From Deltaproteobacteria bacterium (GTDB lineage Bacteria > Desulfobacterota > Deferrimicrobia > Deferrimicrobiales > Deferrimicrobiaceae), in the NCBI GenBank assembly GCA_017889845.1, contig JAGGAJ010000022.1:1-15092 (forward strand): DNA of 15,092 nt, given 5' to 3'. Positions 7,695 through 14,308 of this stretch are shown in pieces. A program made the translations under genes and the position numbers. Within the stretch, counting starts at the first letter, position 1; every line of letters begins with the position of its first letter. The notes beneath the pieces are model-generated. The model was not told where the DNA came from. It did no database searches and was given only the letters and a program-made list of their open reading frames with translations.

Positions 7695-8690
7695 TCACTC
7701 GGGCAGCTCGCGCATGTATTTGGCGGACTCCTCCGGGGGCGTCGGGTTGATGTAGAAACCCGACCCCCACTCGAACCCCGCCACCTTCGTGAGTTTCGGC
7801 ATGATCTCGATGTGCCAGTGGAAGAAGTCCGCCGCCCTCTCCTGGAACGGGGCGCTGTGGACGATGAAGTTGAACGGGGGGTTCTCCAGGGCGAGGTTCA
7901 GGCGCCGCAGGGTCCGCCGGAAGACGGCGGCCAGCGCCCGCGTCTGCTCCGGCTCGATCATCTCGTAGGCGCACTGGTGCCGCTTCGGCACGATCCACGT
8001 CTCGAAAGGGAAGCGGGGCGCGTACGGCGCATAGGCGATGAACTCGCTCCCCTCCTCGACGATGCGCTCCTTCTGATCCATCTCCTGGACGATGATGTCG
8101 CAGAAGATACACCGGTCGCGGAAGCGGTAATAGTCCCGGCACCCCGTCATCTCCTCGATCACGCGCTTGGGAACGACCGGGAGGGCGATCAGCTGGGAGT
8201 GGCTGTGGGTGAGGGAGGCGCCGGCGGCGGGGCCGTGGTTCTTGAAGATGATCACGGACTTGAACCGGTGGTCCTTCTTCAGGTCGAGGAGCCGGTCCCG
8301 GTAGGCCCACAGGACATCCTCGAACCGCCTCTCCGGCAGGTCGAACAGGTCGACGTCGTGCCGCTCGGACTCGACCACGACCTCGTGCGCCCCGATGCCG
8401 TTCATCCGGTCGTAGATCCCGTTCGCCGCCTTCCCCAGGTCCCCCTCGATGCGCAGCGCCGGGAACTTGTTCGAGACCACCCGCAGCGTCCAGTTCGGGT
8501 CGTTGGGTTCCCCGCCCGGCCGGCGGGCGAGGATCTCCGGGGGGGTCATCCGCTCGCTTCCCGGACACAGGGGACAGATCCCCTCGCGCCGCGGGGGGGG
8601 CTCCTGCGGGAACTCGTGGGGGCGCTTGGCGCGCTCCGTGGAGATGATGACCCAACGGCCCACGATCGGGTCTTTGCGAAGCTCCGTCAT
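7695..8690 (-). CDS. galT: Galactose-1-phosphate uridylyltransferase-like enzyme (HIT superfamily)
   Basis: The family transfers a nucleotidyl group between sugar 1-phosphates through a covalent His intermediate; the classical reaction is UDP-glucose + galactose-1-P to UDP-galactose + glucose-1-P (Leloir pathway). The 331-residue protein has the active-site motif HSHSQ at 162-166, with His164 the expected nucleophile. It also has zinc-type pairs at Cys39/Cys42 (CPLC) and Cys194/Cys197 (CIFC), and a second HIT-like half ending FHWHIEIMPKLTKVAGFEWG. The start is the ATG at 8690 behind a strong GGAGG. It sits 16 bases before glgA, which fits a role in glucose-1-phosphate/nucleotide-sugar flow. 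The same family includes ADP-glucose:phosphate adenylyltransferases, so substrate identity is open. galK and galE are absent from the window. Confidence 0.88.
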   Translation of the reverse strand: MTELRKDPIVGRWVIISTERAKRPHEFPQEPPPRREGICPLCPGSERMTPPEILARRPGGEPNDPNWTLRVVSNKFPALRIEGDLGKAANGIYDRMNGIGAHEVVVESERHDVDLFDLPERRFEDVLWAYRDRLLDLKKDHRFKSVIIFKNHGPAAGASLTHSHSQLIALPVVPKRVIEEMTGCRDYYRFRDRCIFCDIIVQEMDQKERIVEEGSEFIAYAPYAPRFPFETWIVPKRHQCAYEMIEPEQTRALAAVFRRTLRRLNLALENPPFNFIVHSAPFQERAADFFHWHIEIMPKLTKVAGFEWGSGFYINPTPPEESAKYMRELPE

Positions 8691-8738
8691 CTGGCCTCCG
8701 GTTACCGGGGAGCGGCGGGAAGGCGCCGGTCGGTGCTC

Positions 8739-9095
8739 CTACCGGACCTCTTCCTCCTCGGCGACGGTCTTGCAGTCGATGCAGAGGGTGGTCACCGGCC
8801 GGGCGATCAGCCGCTTCTCCTCGATCTCTCCCCCGCACCCGTCGCAGATCCCGAACATGCCGTTCTCGATCCGTTTGATGGCCTCCTGGATCTTCACCAG
8901 GAGCTTGCGGTCCCGGTCCCGCAGGCGGAGGGTGAAGTTCCGGTTCGACTCGAGGAGGGCGCGGTCAGTGGGGTCCGGGAAATTCTCCTCCGCCACGGAC
9001 GTCATGTCCGACACCGTTTTCTCGGCCCCCGCCATGAGCTCGTCCTGCTGCCGCTGCAGCTCCGCACGGCACGTGTCGAGGACGCTGCGGTCCAT
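8739..9095 (-). CDS. dksA: DksA-type RNA polymerase-binding transcription factor
   Basis: DksA binds the RNA polymerase secondary channel and, with ppGpp, adjusts transcription of rRNA and amino-acid genes. This 118-residue protein has the coiled-coil tip motif DPTDRA (41-46), equivalent to the D-x-x-D-x-A tip needed for activity in Escherichia coli DksA. It also has a four-Cys zinc finger at Cys84, Cys87, Cys105 and Cys108 (CDGC...CIDC) with an acidic tail. This combination separates it from TraR-like and redox-type two-Cys relatives. The start is the ATG at 9095, with a GGGGG stretch (9109-9105) nine bases upstream as the probable Shine-Dalgarno. The frame is open further upstream, but no better start is visible and the preceding 86 bases look like a leader. 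It lies between the B12 receptor gene and galT and has no functional tie to either. Confidence 0.92.
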   Translation of the reverse strand: MDRSVLDTCRAELQRQQDELMAGAEKTVSDMTSVAEENFPDPTDRALLESNRNFTLRLRDRDRKLLVKIQEAIKRIENGMFGICDGCGGEIEEKRLIARPVTTLCIDCKTVAEEEEVR

Positions 9096-9181
9096 CGCCT
9101 GAAGCCCCCAAGGGAACGACTCTTCAATAAAATACGTTATCCCTTTTCCCGGGGGGTGTAAAGGCGGCCCCAGGAGCGGTC
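9096..9181 (-). promoter_or_regulatory. dksA leader: possible promoter and possible RBS-hiding structure
   Basis: The leader between the receptor stop and the dksA ATG contains TTTACA (9162-9157), followed at 17 bases by TAACGT (9139-9134) and then an AT-rich stretch (TATTTTATTG); a weak sigma70-like promoter is possible. Complementary blocks are also present: CCCCC (within 9156-9151) with GGGGG (9109-9105), AAGGG (9145-9141) with CCCTT (9114-9110), and AACG (9138-9135) with CGTT (9118-9115). A transcript reading through from the receptor gene could therefore pair the dksA Shine-Dalgarno region, while one starting near 9127 would lack the left arms. Both the promoter and the structure are predictions by eye. 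No U-tract follows the stem, so it is not a standard terminator. Confidence 0.3.
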
Positions 9182-11098
9182 TCAGAGGCCCACTTCCGCC
9201 CCCAGGAGGAAGTTGATCCCGGGCGACGGGATGCCGAGCCGTTCCTCGTAGTGCCGGTTCAGGACGTTCTGCACCCGTCCCGTGAACGCCACCTCCTGCA
9301 CGCGGCCGGCCGGCGACTTCCAGGCGTACCTCCCGAAGATGTCCAGCCGCGCGTACGCCGGTCGCGTGGCGGGGGTGAAGGCGAAGGGGGCCAGGTCCCA
9401 CTGCTCCCCCACGTACCTCCAGTCGGCCCGGGCCTGGAATGCGGGAACGGGCTCGTAGATGCCGGACAGCATCCCCTGCTGCTTCGGGATCCCCAGCAGA
9501 GGGGTCCCCTTGGAGCCGTCCCAGGTGTCGGTGTAGGTGTACGTGGCCAGCGCCGTCACCGTATCCGCCAGACGCGCCGCCGCCCCGGCTTCCACCCCGC
9601 GGGCGAAGGAGTGGCCGATATTGCGCAGCTGCGGGAAGCCGAAGGGCCCGCCGGTCACGGCCTCGTCCGGCTGGATCAGGTCCTGGAAGTCCTGATAGAA
9701 CCAGGTCCCCGACAGGCGGACGGCGTTCCCCATCAGCGGCTGGTCCACGCCGGCCTCGTACGACCACGCGACCTCCGGGGCGAGGGCGGCGTACCCGTTG
9801 AACGGGTTGAATTTCTCCACCGGCGTCGGAACCCGGAACCCCCGTCCCGCCGCCGCGCGGAGTCGGGTGCCCCACTTCCCGACCTCCAGGAACGCGGCTA
9901 CCTTCGGGTTGAACTGGGTCCCCGCCTCCGAGTTCCGATCCAGGCGGGCGCCGAGGCTGACCCCGGCCTTCTTCGACAGCCGCAGCTCCTCCTGGAGGTA
10001 GACCGAGCGGTTGTACGTCGCCACGTCCTGCTGGTCCGTGGAGGAGAACCCCGTGTCGGAGAAGACCGACGTGCTGTCCGACTGGTCCCGGTCGTATTCG
10101 GCGCCGAGGATCGTGGTCGATTTCCGCGACGCGGAGAACCGGGCCTCCAGGCCGTACACCGTTTTCCGGGACCGGTCCACGAAGTCGAAGACGGCCGTCT
10201 GCCCGGAGTTCGGGGGGTCGTTGTCCTGCAACTCTTCCGCGGCGGTGCTCGCCGAAGCCGACAGCGACACCGTGCGGCTGACGGCAGCGGCGACCCGGAC
10301 TCCGCCGATATCGATCCGTCGCTTCATCCGGTGGTTGACGTCGCGGGGGTCGTCGTCCACGGCGATCCCCTTCTCCCCGTCCGTCGCGAGGTACATCGCG
10401 CCGATGCGGACCCGGTCCCCGATCCCCGCGTCTCCCGACCCCAGGAAGGAGACGATGGAGGCGTCGTCGTTGGGGAGGATCCCCTCGCTCCGGTAGCCGC
10501 CGGCGCCCGCGAACAGGCCGCCTCCTTGCCACCGGCCCTGCCCGAAGGCGCCCCACTTCAGCGTGTCGTAGCTTCCCCCGGCCAGTGAGGCGCCCAGTCC
10601 AGTCCCATCCCCCTTCCGCGGAATGAAGTTCACCACCCCGGACATGGCGTTGGAGCCGTACAGGGCGCTCTGGGCGCCTCGCACCACCTCGACCCGCTCC
10701 AACAGGTCGACCGGCAGGAACCCGATGTCGAACTGGCCGCTGGAGGGGCTGTTCACGGGAAACCCGTCGACCTGTACGAGGGTGTACGCGCTCCGGCCTC
10801 CCCGGATCTTGATGTTCTCCCGGTCCCCCGCGACGCCGCTGCGCTGGACGTCCACGCCGGGTAGCCCCTGCAGGACGTCACCCGCCACGACCGGGAGGAG
10901 GATTCTCGACTCCTCCCGCGTCACCACGCTGACGTCCGACGCCTGCTCGGAGACCCTCTCGGGGATCCTCGTCGCCGTGACGACCACCGGATCGGTCCGC
11001 AGCGCCTCCTCCGCGTGCGCTGCCGTGGAACCCAACACCGTCAACGCTGCGGCGGCGAGGACCCCCACCCGTGACACCTTTCTCCCCCCTCGCGTCAT
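9182..11098 (-). CDS. btuB: TonB-dependent outer-membrane receptor, probable vitamin B12 receptor (BtuB-like)
   Basis: Outer-membrane beta-barrel importer powered by TonB-ExbB-ExbD (not in this window). The 638-residue precursor has a Sec signal peptide (basic n-region, hydrophobic core at about 10-25, likely cut after AHA29), then a TonB box DPVVVTATR at 36-44 resembling that of BtuB. The plug domain follows at about 50-160, with LQGLPGVDVQ, IKIRGGRSAYTLVQVDG and RVEVVRGAQSALYGSNAMSG, and the rest is barrel. The B12 assignment rests on these plug motifs and on its place directly after btuF-btuC-btuD behind a cobalamin riboswitch; the substrate could be another corrinoid. The start is the ATG at 11098 with GGAG upstream, 70 bases after btuD. 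The last residue is Leu instead of the aromatic residue usually ending barrel proteins. Confidence 0.88.
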   Translation of the reverse strand: MTRGGRKVSRVGVLAAAALTVLGSTAAHAEEALRTDPVVVTATRIPERVSEQASDVSVVTREESRILLPVVAGDVLQGLPGVDVQRSGVAGDRENIKIRGGRSAYTLVQVDGFPVNSPSSGQFDIGFLPVDLLERVEVVRGAQSALYGSNAMSGVVNFIPRKGDGTGLGASLAGGSYDTLKWGAFGQGRWQGGGLFAGAGGYRSEGILPNDDASIVSFLGSGDAGIGDRVRIGAMYLATDGEKGIAVDDDPRDVNHRMKRRIDIGGVRVAAAVSRTVSLSASASTAAEELQDNDPPNSGQTAVFDFVDRSRKTVYGLEARFSASRKSTTILGAEYDRDQSDSTSVFSDTGFSSTDQQDVATYNRSVYLQEELRLSKKAGVSLGARLDRNSEAGTQFNPKVAAFLEVGKWGTRLRAAAGRGFRVPTPVEKFNPFNGYAALAPEVAWSYEAGVDQPLMGNAVRLSGTWFYQDFQDLIQPDEAVTGGPFGFPQLRNIGHSFARGVEAGAAARLADTVTALATYTYTDTWDGSKGTPLLGIPKQQGMLSGIYEPVPAFQARADWRYVGEQWDLAPFAFTPATRPAYARLDIFGRYAWKSPAGRVQEVAFTGRVQNVLNRHYEERLGIPSPGINFLLGAEVGL

Positions 11099-11168
11099 CG
11101 CTTCTCCCCACCCCCGCTTCCTGCCATTTGGTTAAACGATCAACCGTCGCGCTGCGCCTACGGTGCCC

Positions 11169-11966
11169 TTAGCCGGAGGGTGCTCCCCGCAGGGGGGTGA
11201 CGCGTACCGCGCCGGTCGCGGGGTTCCGGTCGCAGGCGACCGCGACCCCGTACGCCGCCCGGACGTTCTCCGGCGTGAGGACCTCCTCCGGCCGGCCCTG
11301 CGACGCCACCGCGCCCGCGGAGAGCAGGACGATCCGCTCGCCGTACTCGGCGCAGAGGGTGAGATCGTGGGATGCCACCAGCGCGGCGACCCCGCGCGTC
11401 CCCGCAAGGCGCGTGACGATCTCGTAGAAGGCGACCCGGTGGCGGATGTCGAGGAACGCCGTGGGCTCGTCCAGCAGCATCACCCGGGCGTCCTGCGCGA
11501 CCGCGCGGGCGACGGTCGCCCGCTGGCGCTCCCCCGCCGAGATCGCCGACAGGGCGCGGTCACGCAAGGGGTCGAGCCCGGTCATCGCGAGGGCGCGCTC
11601 GACCTCCTCCCGGTCCGCCGCCGACGTCCCCCCGAAAAGCCCCTGGTGGGGAAACCTGCCCAACCCCACGTAGGCCGCGACCGTCATCGGGAAGTCCACC
11701 GGGGGATCCTGGCCGACGACCGAGAGGAGCCGGGCCATCTCGCGCCGGCCGTACGCTCCCGGAGGCCTGCCCGCGAGCAGAACCTCGCCGCCGCCGGACG
11801 GCAGGACGCCCGAAAGGACCCGGATCAGCGTGCTCTTGCCGGAGCCGTTCGGGCCCAGCAGGATCGTCACCCGGCCCGATTGAAGGTCGAGGTCCACCTC
11901 CCGGAGGACGTCCCGCTCCCCGTACCGGAAGGAGAGGCGCCGGGCGGACACCAGGGGAGCCGTCAC
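11169..11966 (-). CDS. btuD: ABC transporter ATPase, vitamin B12/corrinoid import (BtuD-like)
   Basis: ATP-hydrolysing subunit of the type II importer that carries cobalamin across the inner membrane. The 265-residue protein shows Walker A GPNGSGKST (38-46), Q-loop Gln86, the ABC signature in the variant form ISAGERQR (142-149), Walker B VMLLDEP (162-168) with catalytic Glu167, a D-loop FLD and switch His200 (ASHD). All residues needed for ATPase function are present. The start is a GTG at 11966 overlapping the btuC TGA in GTGA (11963-11966), so translation is probably coupled. The sequence alone fits the whole FecE/BtuD/HmuV siderophore-haem-B12 group; the riboswitch and BtuF/BtuB neighbours decide for B12. 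A 70-base gap separates it from the receptor gene. Confidence 0.92.
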   Translation of the reverse strand: MTAPLVSARRLSFRYGERDVLREVDLDLQSGRVTILLGPNGSGKSTLIRVLSGVLPSGGGEVLLAGRPPGAYGRREMARLLSVVGQDPPVDFPMTVAAYVGLGRFPHQGLFGGTSAADREEVERALAMTGLDPLRDRALSAISAGERQRATVARAVAQDARVMLLDEPTAFLDIRHRVAFYEIVTRLAGTRGVAALVASHDLTLCAEYGERIVLLSAGAVASQGRPEEVLTPENVRAAYGVAVACDRNPATGAVRVTPLRGAPSG

Positions 11967-12970
11967 GAGCGCCCCCCGTTTCTCCGGAGCAGGTAGAGAA
12001 AGAACGGCGCCCCGGCAAGCGCCGTGACCGCTCCCACCGGGAGTTCGCCTGCGGGGGACGCGGCCCGGGCGACGGTGTCGGAAAGGACGAGGAACGCCCC
12101 GCCGAGAAGGAACGCCGCCGGGAGGAGCCGCCGGTGCCCCGAGCCCACCATGACCCGCGCCCCGTGCGGGACGATGAGCCCGACGAAGCCGATGAGTCCC
12201 GAGACCGCCACCACCGACCCCGCCAGGAGGGAGGCCGTGAGGTACGTGGCGGTCTTCACCCGCTCCACGGAGAGCCCCGTCTGGAAGGCGGCCTGGTCTC
12301 CCAGCAGCAGGAGGTCGAGCCCCCGCGACAGGAGCAGCAGAACGGCGACCCCCAGGGCCACGTAGGGAAAGAGAGCGGCCACGCGGCGGGGCGTCCCGAG
12401 CCCGAGGTCCCCCATCAGCCAGTAGAGCGCCCCCGGTATCTTCCCGGGCGGGGACAGGGTGACCATCAGCATGATGACGGCGTTCAGGAACGCCCCCACG
12501 ACGACCCCCATGAGGATCAGCCGCTCGGGGGACACGCCGCTCTTCCGGCGCGCGAGAAGGAACACCGCCAGGGCCGACAGCGCGGCCCCGACGAAGGCGA
12601 AGAACGGCAGGCCGGAGGAGGCGTCCGCCGACAGGAAGAGGGCCACGGTGAGCGCCCCCACCGCGGCCCCCCCGGAGACGCCGAGGATGTAGGGGTCTGC
12701 AAGCGGGTTGCGCAGCAGCGCCTGGAACGCGACGCCGGACGAAGCCAGGGCCCCGCCGACCAGAGCTCCGAGCAGCGCGCGAGGGAGGCGCAGCGAGAGG
12801 AGGACGCGCGCCGGCGTGTCGTCCCCGCCGTGCAGCAGGGCATCCGCCATCTTCCGGAACGGGATCGCGACGGGCCCCGTCGCGGCGGACAGCGCCAGGG
12901 CGCCGAGGAACGCCGCGACCAGCGCCGGAAAGACGAGCCGGCCCCTCTTCCCGGCGGCACCGCCCGTCAC
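11963..12970 (-). CDS. btuC: ABC transporter permease, vitamin B12/corrinoid import (BtuC-like, FecCD family)
   Basis: Inner-membrane permease subunit of the FecCD family. The 335-residue protein is strongly hydrophobic, with about ten potential membrane helices as expected. Family motifs include LRLPRALLGALVGGALASSG, NPLADPYILGVSGGAAVGA and GFVGLIVPHGARVMVGSGHR; the last contains the cytoplasmic coupling segment that contacts the ATPase. The N-terminus VTGGAAGKRGRL is followed directly by the first helix. The start is a GTG at 12970 overlapping the btuF TGA in GTGA (12967-12970), and its own stop overlaps the btuD start in the same way, so btuF, btuC and btuD form a tightly coupled unit. The open frame upstream of 12970 is a shadow of btuF. 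Confidence 0.93.
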   Translation of the reverse strand: MTGGAAGKRGRLVFPALVAAFLGALALSAATGPVAIPFRKMADALLHGGDDTPARVLLSLRLPRALLGALVGGALASSGVAFQALLRNPLADPYILGVSGGAAVGALTVALFLSADASSGLPFFAFVGAALSALAVFLLARRKSGVSPERLILMGVVVGAFLNAVIMLMVTLSPPGKIPGALYWLMGDLGLGTPRRVAALFPYVALGVAVLLLLSRGLDLLLLGDQAAFQTGLSVERVKTATYLTASLLAGSVVAVSGLIGFVGLIVPHGARVMVGSGHRRLLPAAFLLGGAFLVLSDTVARAASPAGELPVGAVTALAGAPFFLYLLRRNGGRS

Positions 12971-13932
12971 GGCTTCCCTCCTTTCCCCCGGGCGGGTGCC
13001 TTCGCCCTGCCCTCGCGCCACGCCGCGATCGCACCGGAGATCTGCTCCAGCGCCGTCACCAGGCGCGGGCCCGGCCGCGTGACGATGTCCCCGTCGAGGG
13101 TGACGACCGACCCGTCCCGGAAGGCGGGTATTTCCACCCAGCGCGTCACCTCCTCCGGGAACCGCTCCACCCCCGTCATCCCCGCTACGAACACCACGTC
13201 CGGGCGGAGGGCCACGAGGTCCTCCACCGAGAGGCGGGGATACCGCCCGACCAGGCCGGCGGCGACGTTCCTTCCCCCCGAAAGCCGCACCAGTTCGTCC
13301 ATGAACGTGCCGGCCCCGGCGGCGATGACGGGCGACGTGGACACGGCGAAGAGGACGCGGGGCCCCTCGGGCCCTTCCCGCCGGCCGGACGCGCTGGCCC
13401 TGTCGGCGCGGCGGCGAAGTGCGGCGGCTTCCGCCTCGGCCCGGCCGGCGGCGTCCAGCAGGAGCCCCACCCGGCGGATGGCGGCGAACACGGCGTCGAT
13501 GTCCTGGGGGGAGACGGCGAAGCAGGGAATCCCCATCTCCTCGAGGGCGCGCACCTTCTCCCGGGGGTTGCCGTCCGTCGTGCACAGCACGAGATCCGGG
13601 GAGAGGGCGATGACGCGCTCGACGTCGGGGTCGCTCACCCCGCCGACCTTCGGGATGGCGGCGGCGGCGGGCGGGAAGTTGCAATACCGCGTCACGCCGG
13701 CGAGGACCTCCTGGCGGCCGAGCAGGAAGACGATCTCCGTGAGGCTGGGGGCGAGAGAAACGACGCGACGGGGCGGGGCGTCGAGCCGCACGGTAACTCC
13801 GCGGTCGTCCCGGATGGAGAGAGGGAAACGATCCCCGGCGGTCGCCGGAGAGTCGAGGGGCTGGAGGAGCAGCGCTACGGCCAGGAACGGCACCCGGGCG
13901 CGGCGCGAAAACATTCTCCGGCAATGGTCCAA
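12967..13932 (-). CDS. btuF: Periplasmic vitamin B12-binding protein (BtuF-like)
   Basis: Periplasmic class III binding protein that passes cobalamin to BtuCD. The 321-residue precursor has an Arg-rich n-region, a hydrophobic core (FLAVALLL) and a likely signal-peptidase site near SPATAG (about residue 33). The mature part shows RVVSLAPSLTEIVFLLG (56-72), YCNFPPAAAAIPKVGG (83-98) and LSPDLVLCTT, all typical of BtuF. The start is probably the TTG at 13932: GGGGGA lies eight bases upstream and is the element bound by the riboswitch expression stem. The in-frame ATG at 13914 (MFSRRARVPF) gives a cleaner signal peptide but has only GGAG one base away, too close for a good ribosome site; it remains an alternative. 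The stop overlaps the btuC start in GTGA. The mature C-terminus has a short basic tail. Confidence 0.9.
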   Translation of the reverse strand: MDHCRRMFSRRARVPFLAVALLLQPLDSPATAGDRFPLSIRDDRGVTVRLDAPPRRVVSLAPSLTEIVFLLGRQEVLAGVTRYCNFPPAAAAIPKVGGVSDPDVERVIALSPDLVLCTTDGNPREKVRALEEMGIPCFAVSPQDIDAVFAAIRRVGLLLDAAGRAEAEAAALRRRADRASASGRREGPEGPRVLFAVSTSPVIAAGAGTFMDELVRLSGGRNVAAGLVGRYPRLSVEDLVALRPDVVFVAGMTGVERFPEEVTRWVEIPAFRDGSVVTLDGDIVTRPGPRLVTALEQISGAIAAWREGRAKAPARGKGGKP

Positions 13933-13938
13933 AACAAT

Positions 13939-13979
13939 ATCCCCCGCCCCGGCGCCCTTTCGGGAACGGAGAGGGGGAT
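13939..13979 (-). promoter_or_regulatory. Riboswitch expression platform: stem that would sequester the btuF Shine-Dalgarno
   Basis: On the minus-strand transcript, ATCCCCC (13979-13973) is the exact complement of GGGGGAT (13945-13939), which holds the Shine-Dalgarno of the TTG start at 13932. Between them CCC-GAAA-GGG (13964-13955) makes a small GNRA-capped hairpin that could stack inside the stem. No U-tract follows, so the layout suggests translational control by ribosome-site masking, the usual mode for cobalamin riboswitches in Gram-negative bacteria. The pairing is visible in the sequence; the on/off logic is inferred. Confidence 0.55.
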
Positions 13980-14045
13980 GGGATGCGCGGACACGGCGCG
14001 AAACCTCCCGGCCCTTCTCCCGCGAAAGGCGACTCGGGATCTGCG

Positions 14046-14227
14046 CCCGCCGGGCAGGTCTCCTGGCTTCCGGCTGTCCGGCGGCCCTGCGGGGCCGCCC
14101 TCCTACTCTCCGCGCCTTCCCGCCCTTCCTGGTTTCACCGGGGCAGTGGCTTCCGTGCGGATTTCGTCACCGGTTACAGTTGCGGGGCAGCGATGGACTC
14201 GCACCATCTTCCCTTGCGCCCGGCGGG
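14046..14227 (-). ncRNA. Cobalamin (adenosylcobalamin-type) riboswitch
   Basis: Read on the minus strand, the closing P1 stem is a perfect 10-base pair set: CCCGCCGGGC (14227-14218) with GCCCGGCGGG (14055-14046). Between them lie the conserved core blocks: AAGGGAAG followed by GGTGCGAGTCC (about 14216-14196), GCCCCGCAACTGTAACCGG (14188-14170), AAGCCACTGC (14152-14143) and the B12 box GAAGCCAGGAGACCTGC (14070-14054). These match the cobalamin riboswitch consensus in order and spacing. It lies in the leader of btuF-btuC-btuD-btuB; binding of cobalamin is expected to shut down expression of the uptake genes. The region from 14045 to 13933 is the linker and expression platform. Confidence 0.97.
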
Positions 14228-14247
14228 AACCAACGACACGTTCGATC

Positions 14248-14276
14248 ATTCTGAAGGGCCGGCGGGGTGCCGTCAA
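14248..14276 (-). promoter_or_regulatory. Probable sigma70-type promoter of the btu operon
   Basis: TTGACG (14276-14271; five of six -35 consensus bases) is followed after exactly 17 bases by CAGAAT (14253-14248; four of six -10 bases). The predicted start point near 14241 lies about 14 bases before the first base of the riboswitch P1 stem, so the riboswitch would be transcribed whole. The remaining bases 14277-14308, between this promoter and the prenyl synthase stop, hold only short GC-rich inverted repeats without a U-tract. Confidence 0.6.
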
Positions 14277-14308
14277 GGATCAATCCGCCGGAAAAGGCCG
14301 CCCCGGCA

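Noticed and set aside
11115..11145. Small inverted repeat GGTTGA...TTAACC and a TTGATC box between btuD and the receptor gene, considered as promoter or terminator
   Set aside because: The stem is six pairs with a wobble and has no U-tract. No matching -10 box was found at proper spacing.
11963..13924. A 653-residue frame suggesting an N-terminal extension of the permease
   Set aside because: The extra 318 residues overlap btuF in another frame and look like low-complexity shadow sequence. The GTG at 12970 in the GTGA overlap is the natural start.
12134..14254. A 706-codon open frame on the plus strand across btuC, btuF and the riboswitch
   Set aside because: It is antisense to well-supported genes and a riboswitch. 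Its product is low-complexity Arg/Pro/Gly/Glu, a typical GC-rich shadow frame. The other long plus-strand frames across the window were rejected on the same grounds.
14277..14308. GCCGG...CCGGC repeat after the prenyl synthase stop, considered as an intrinsic terminator
   Set aside because: The stem is short, with T-residues in the loop instead of after it; no U-tract follows.
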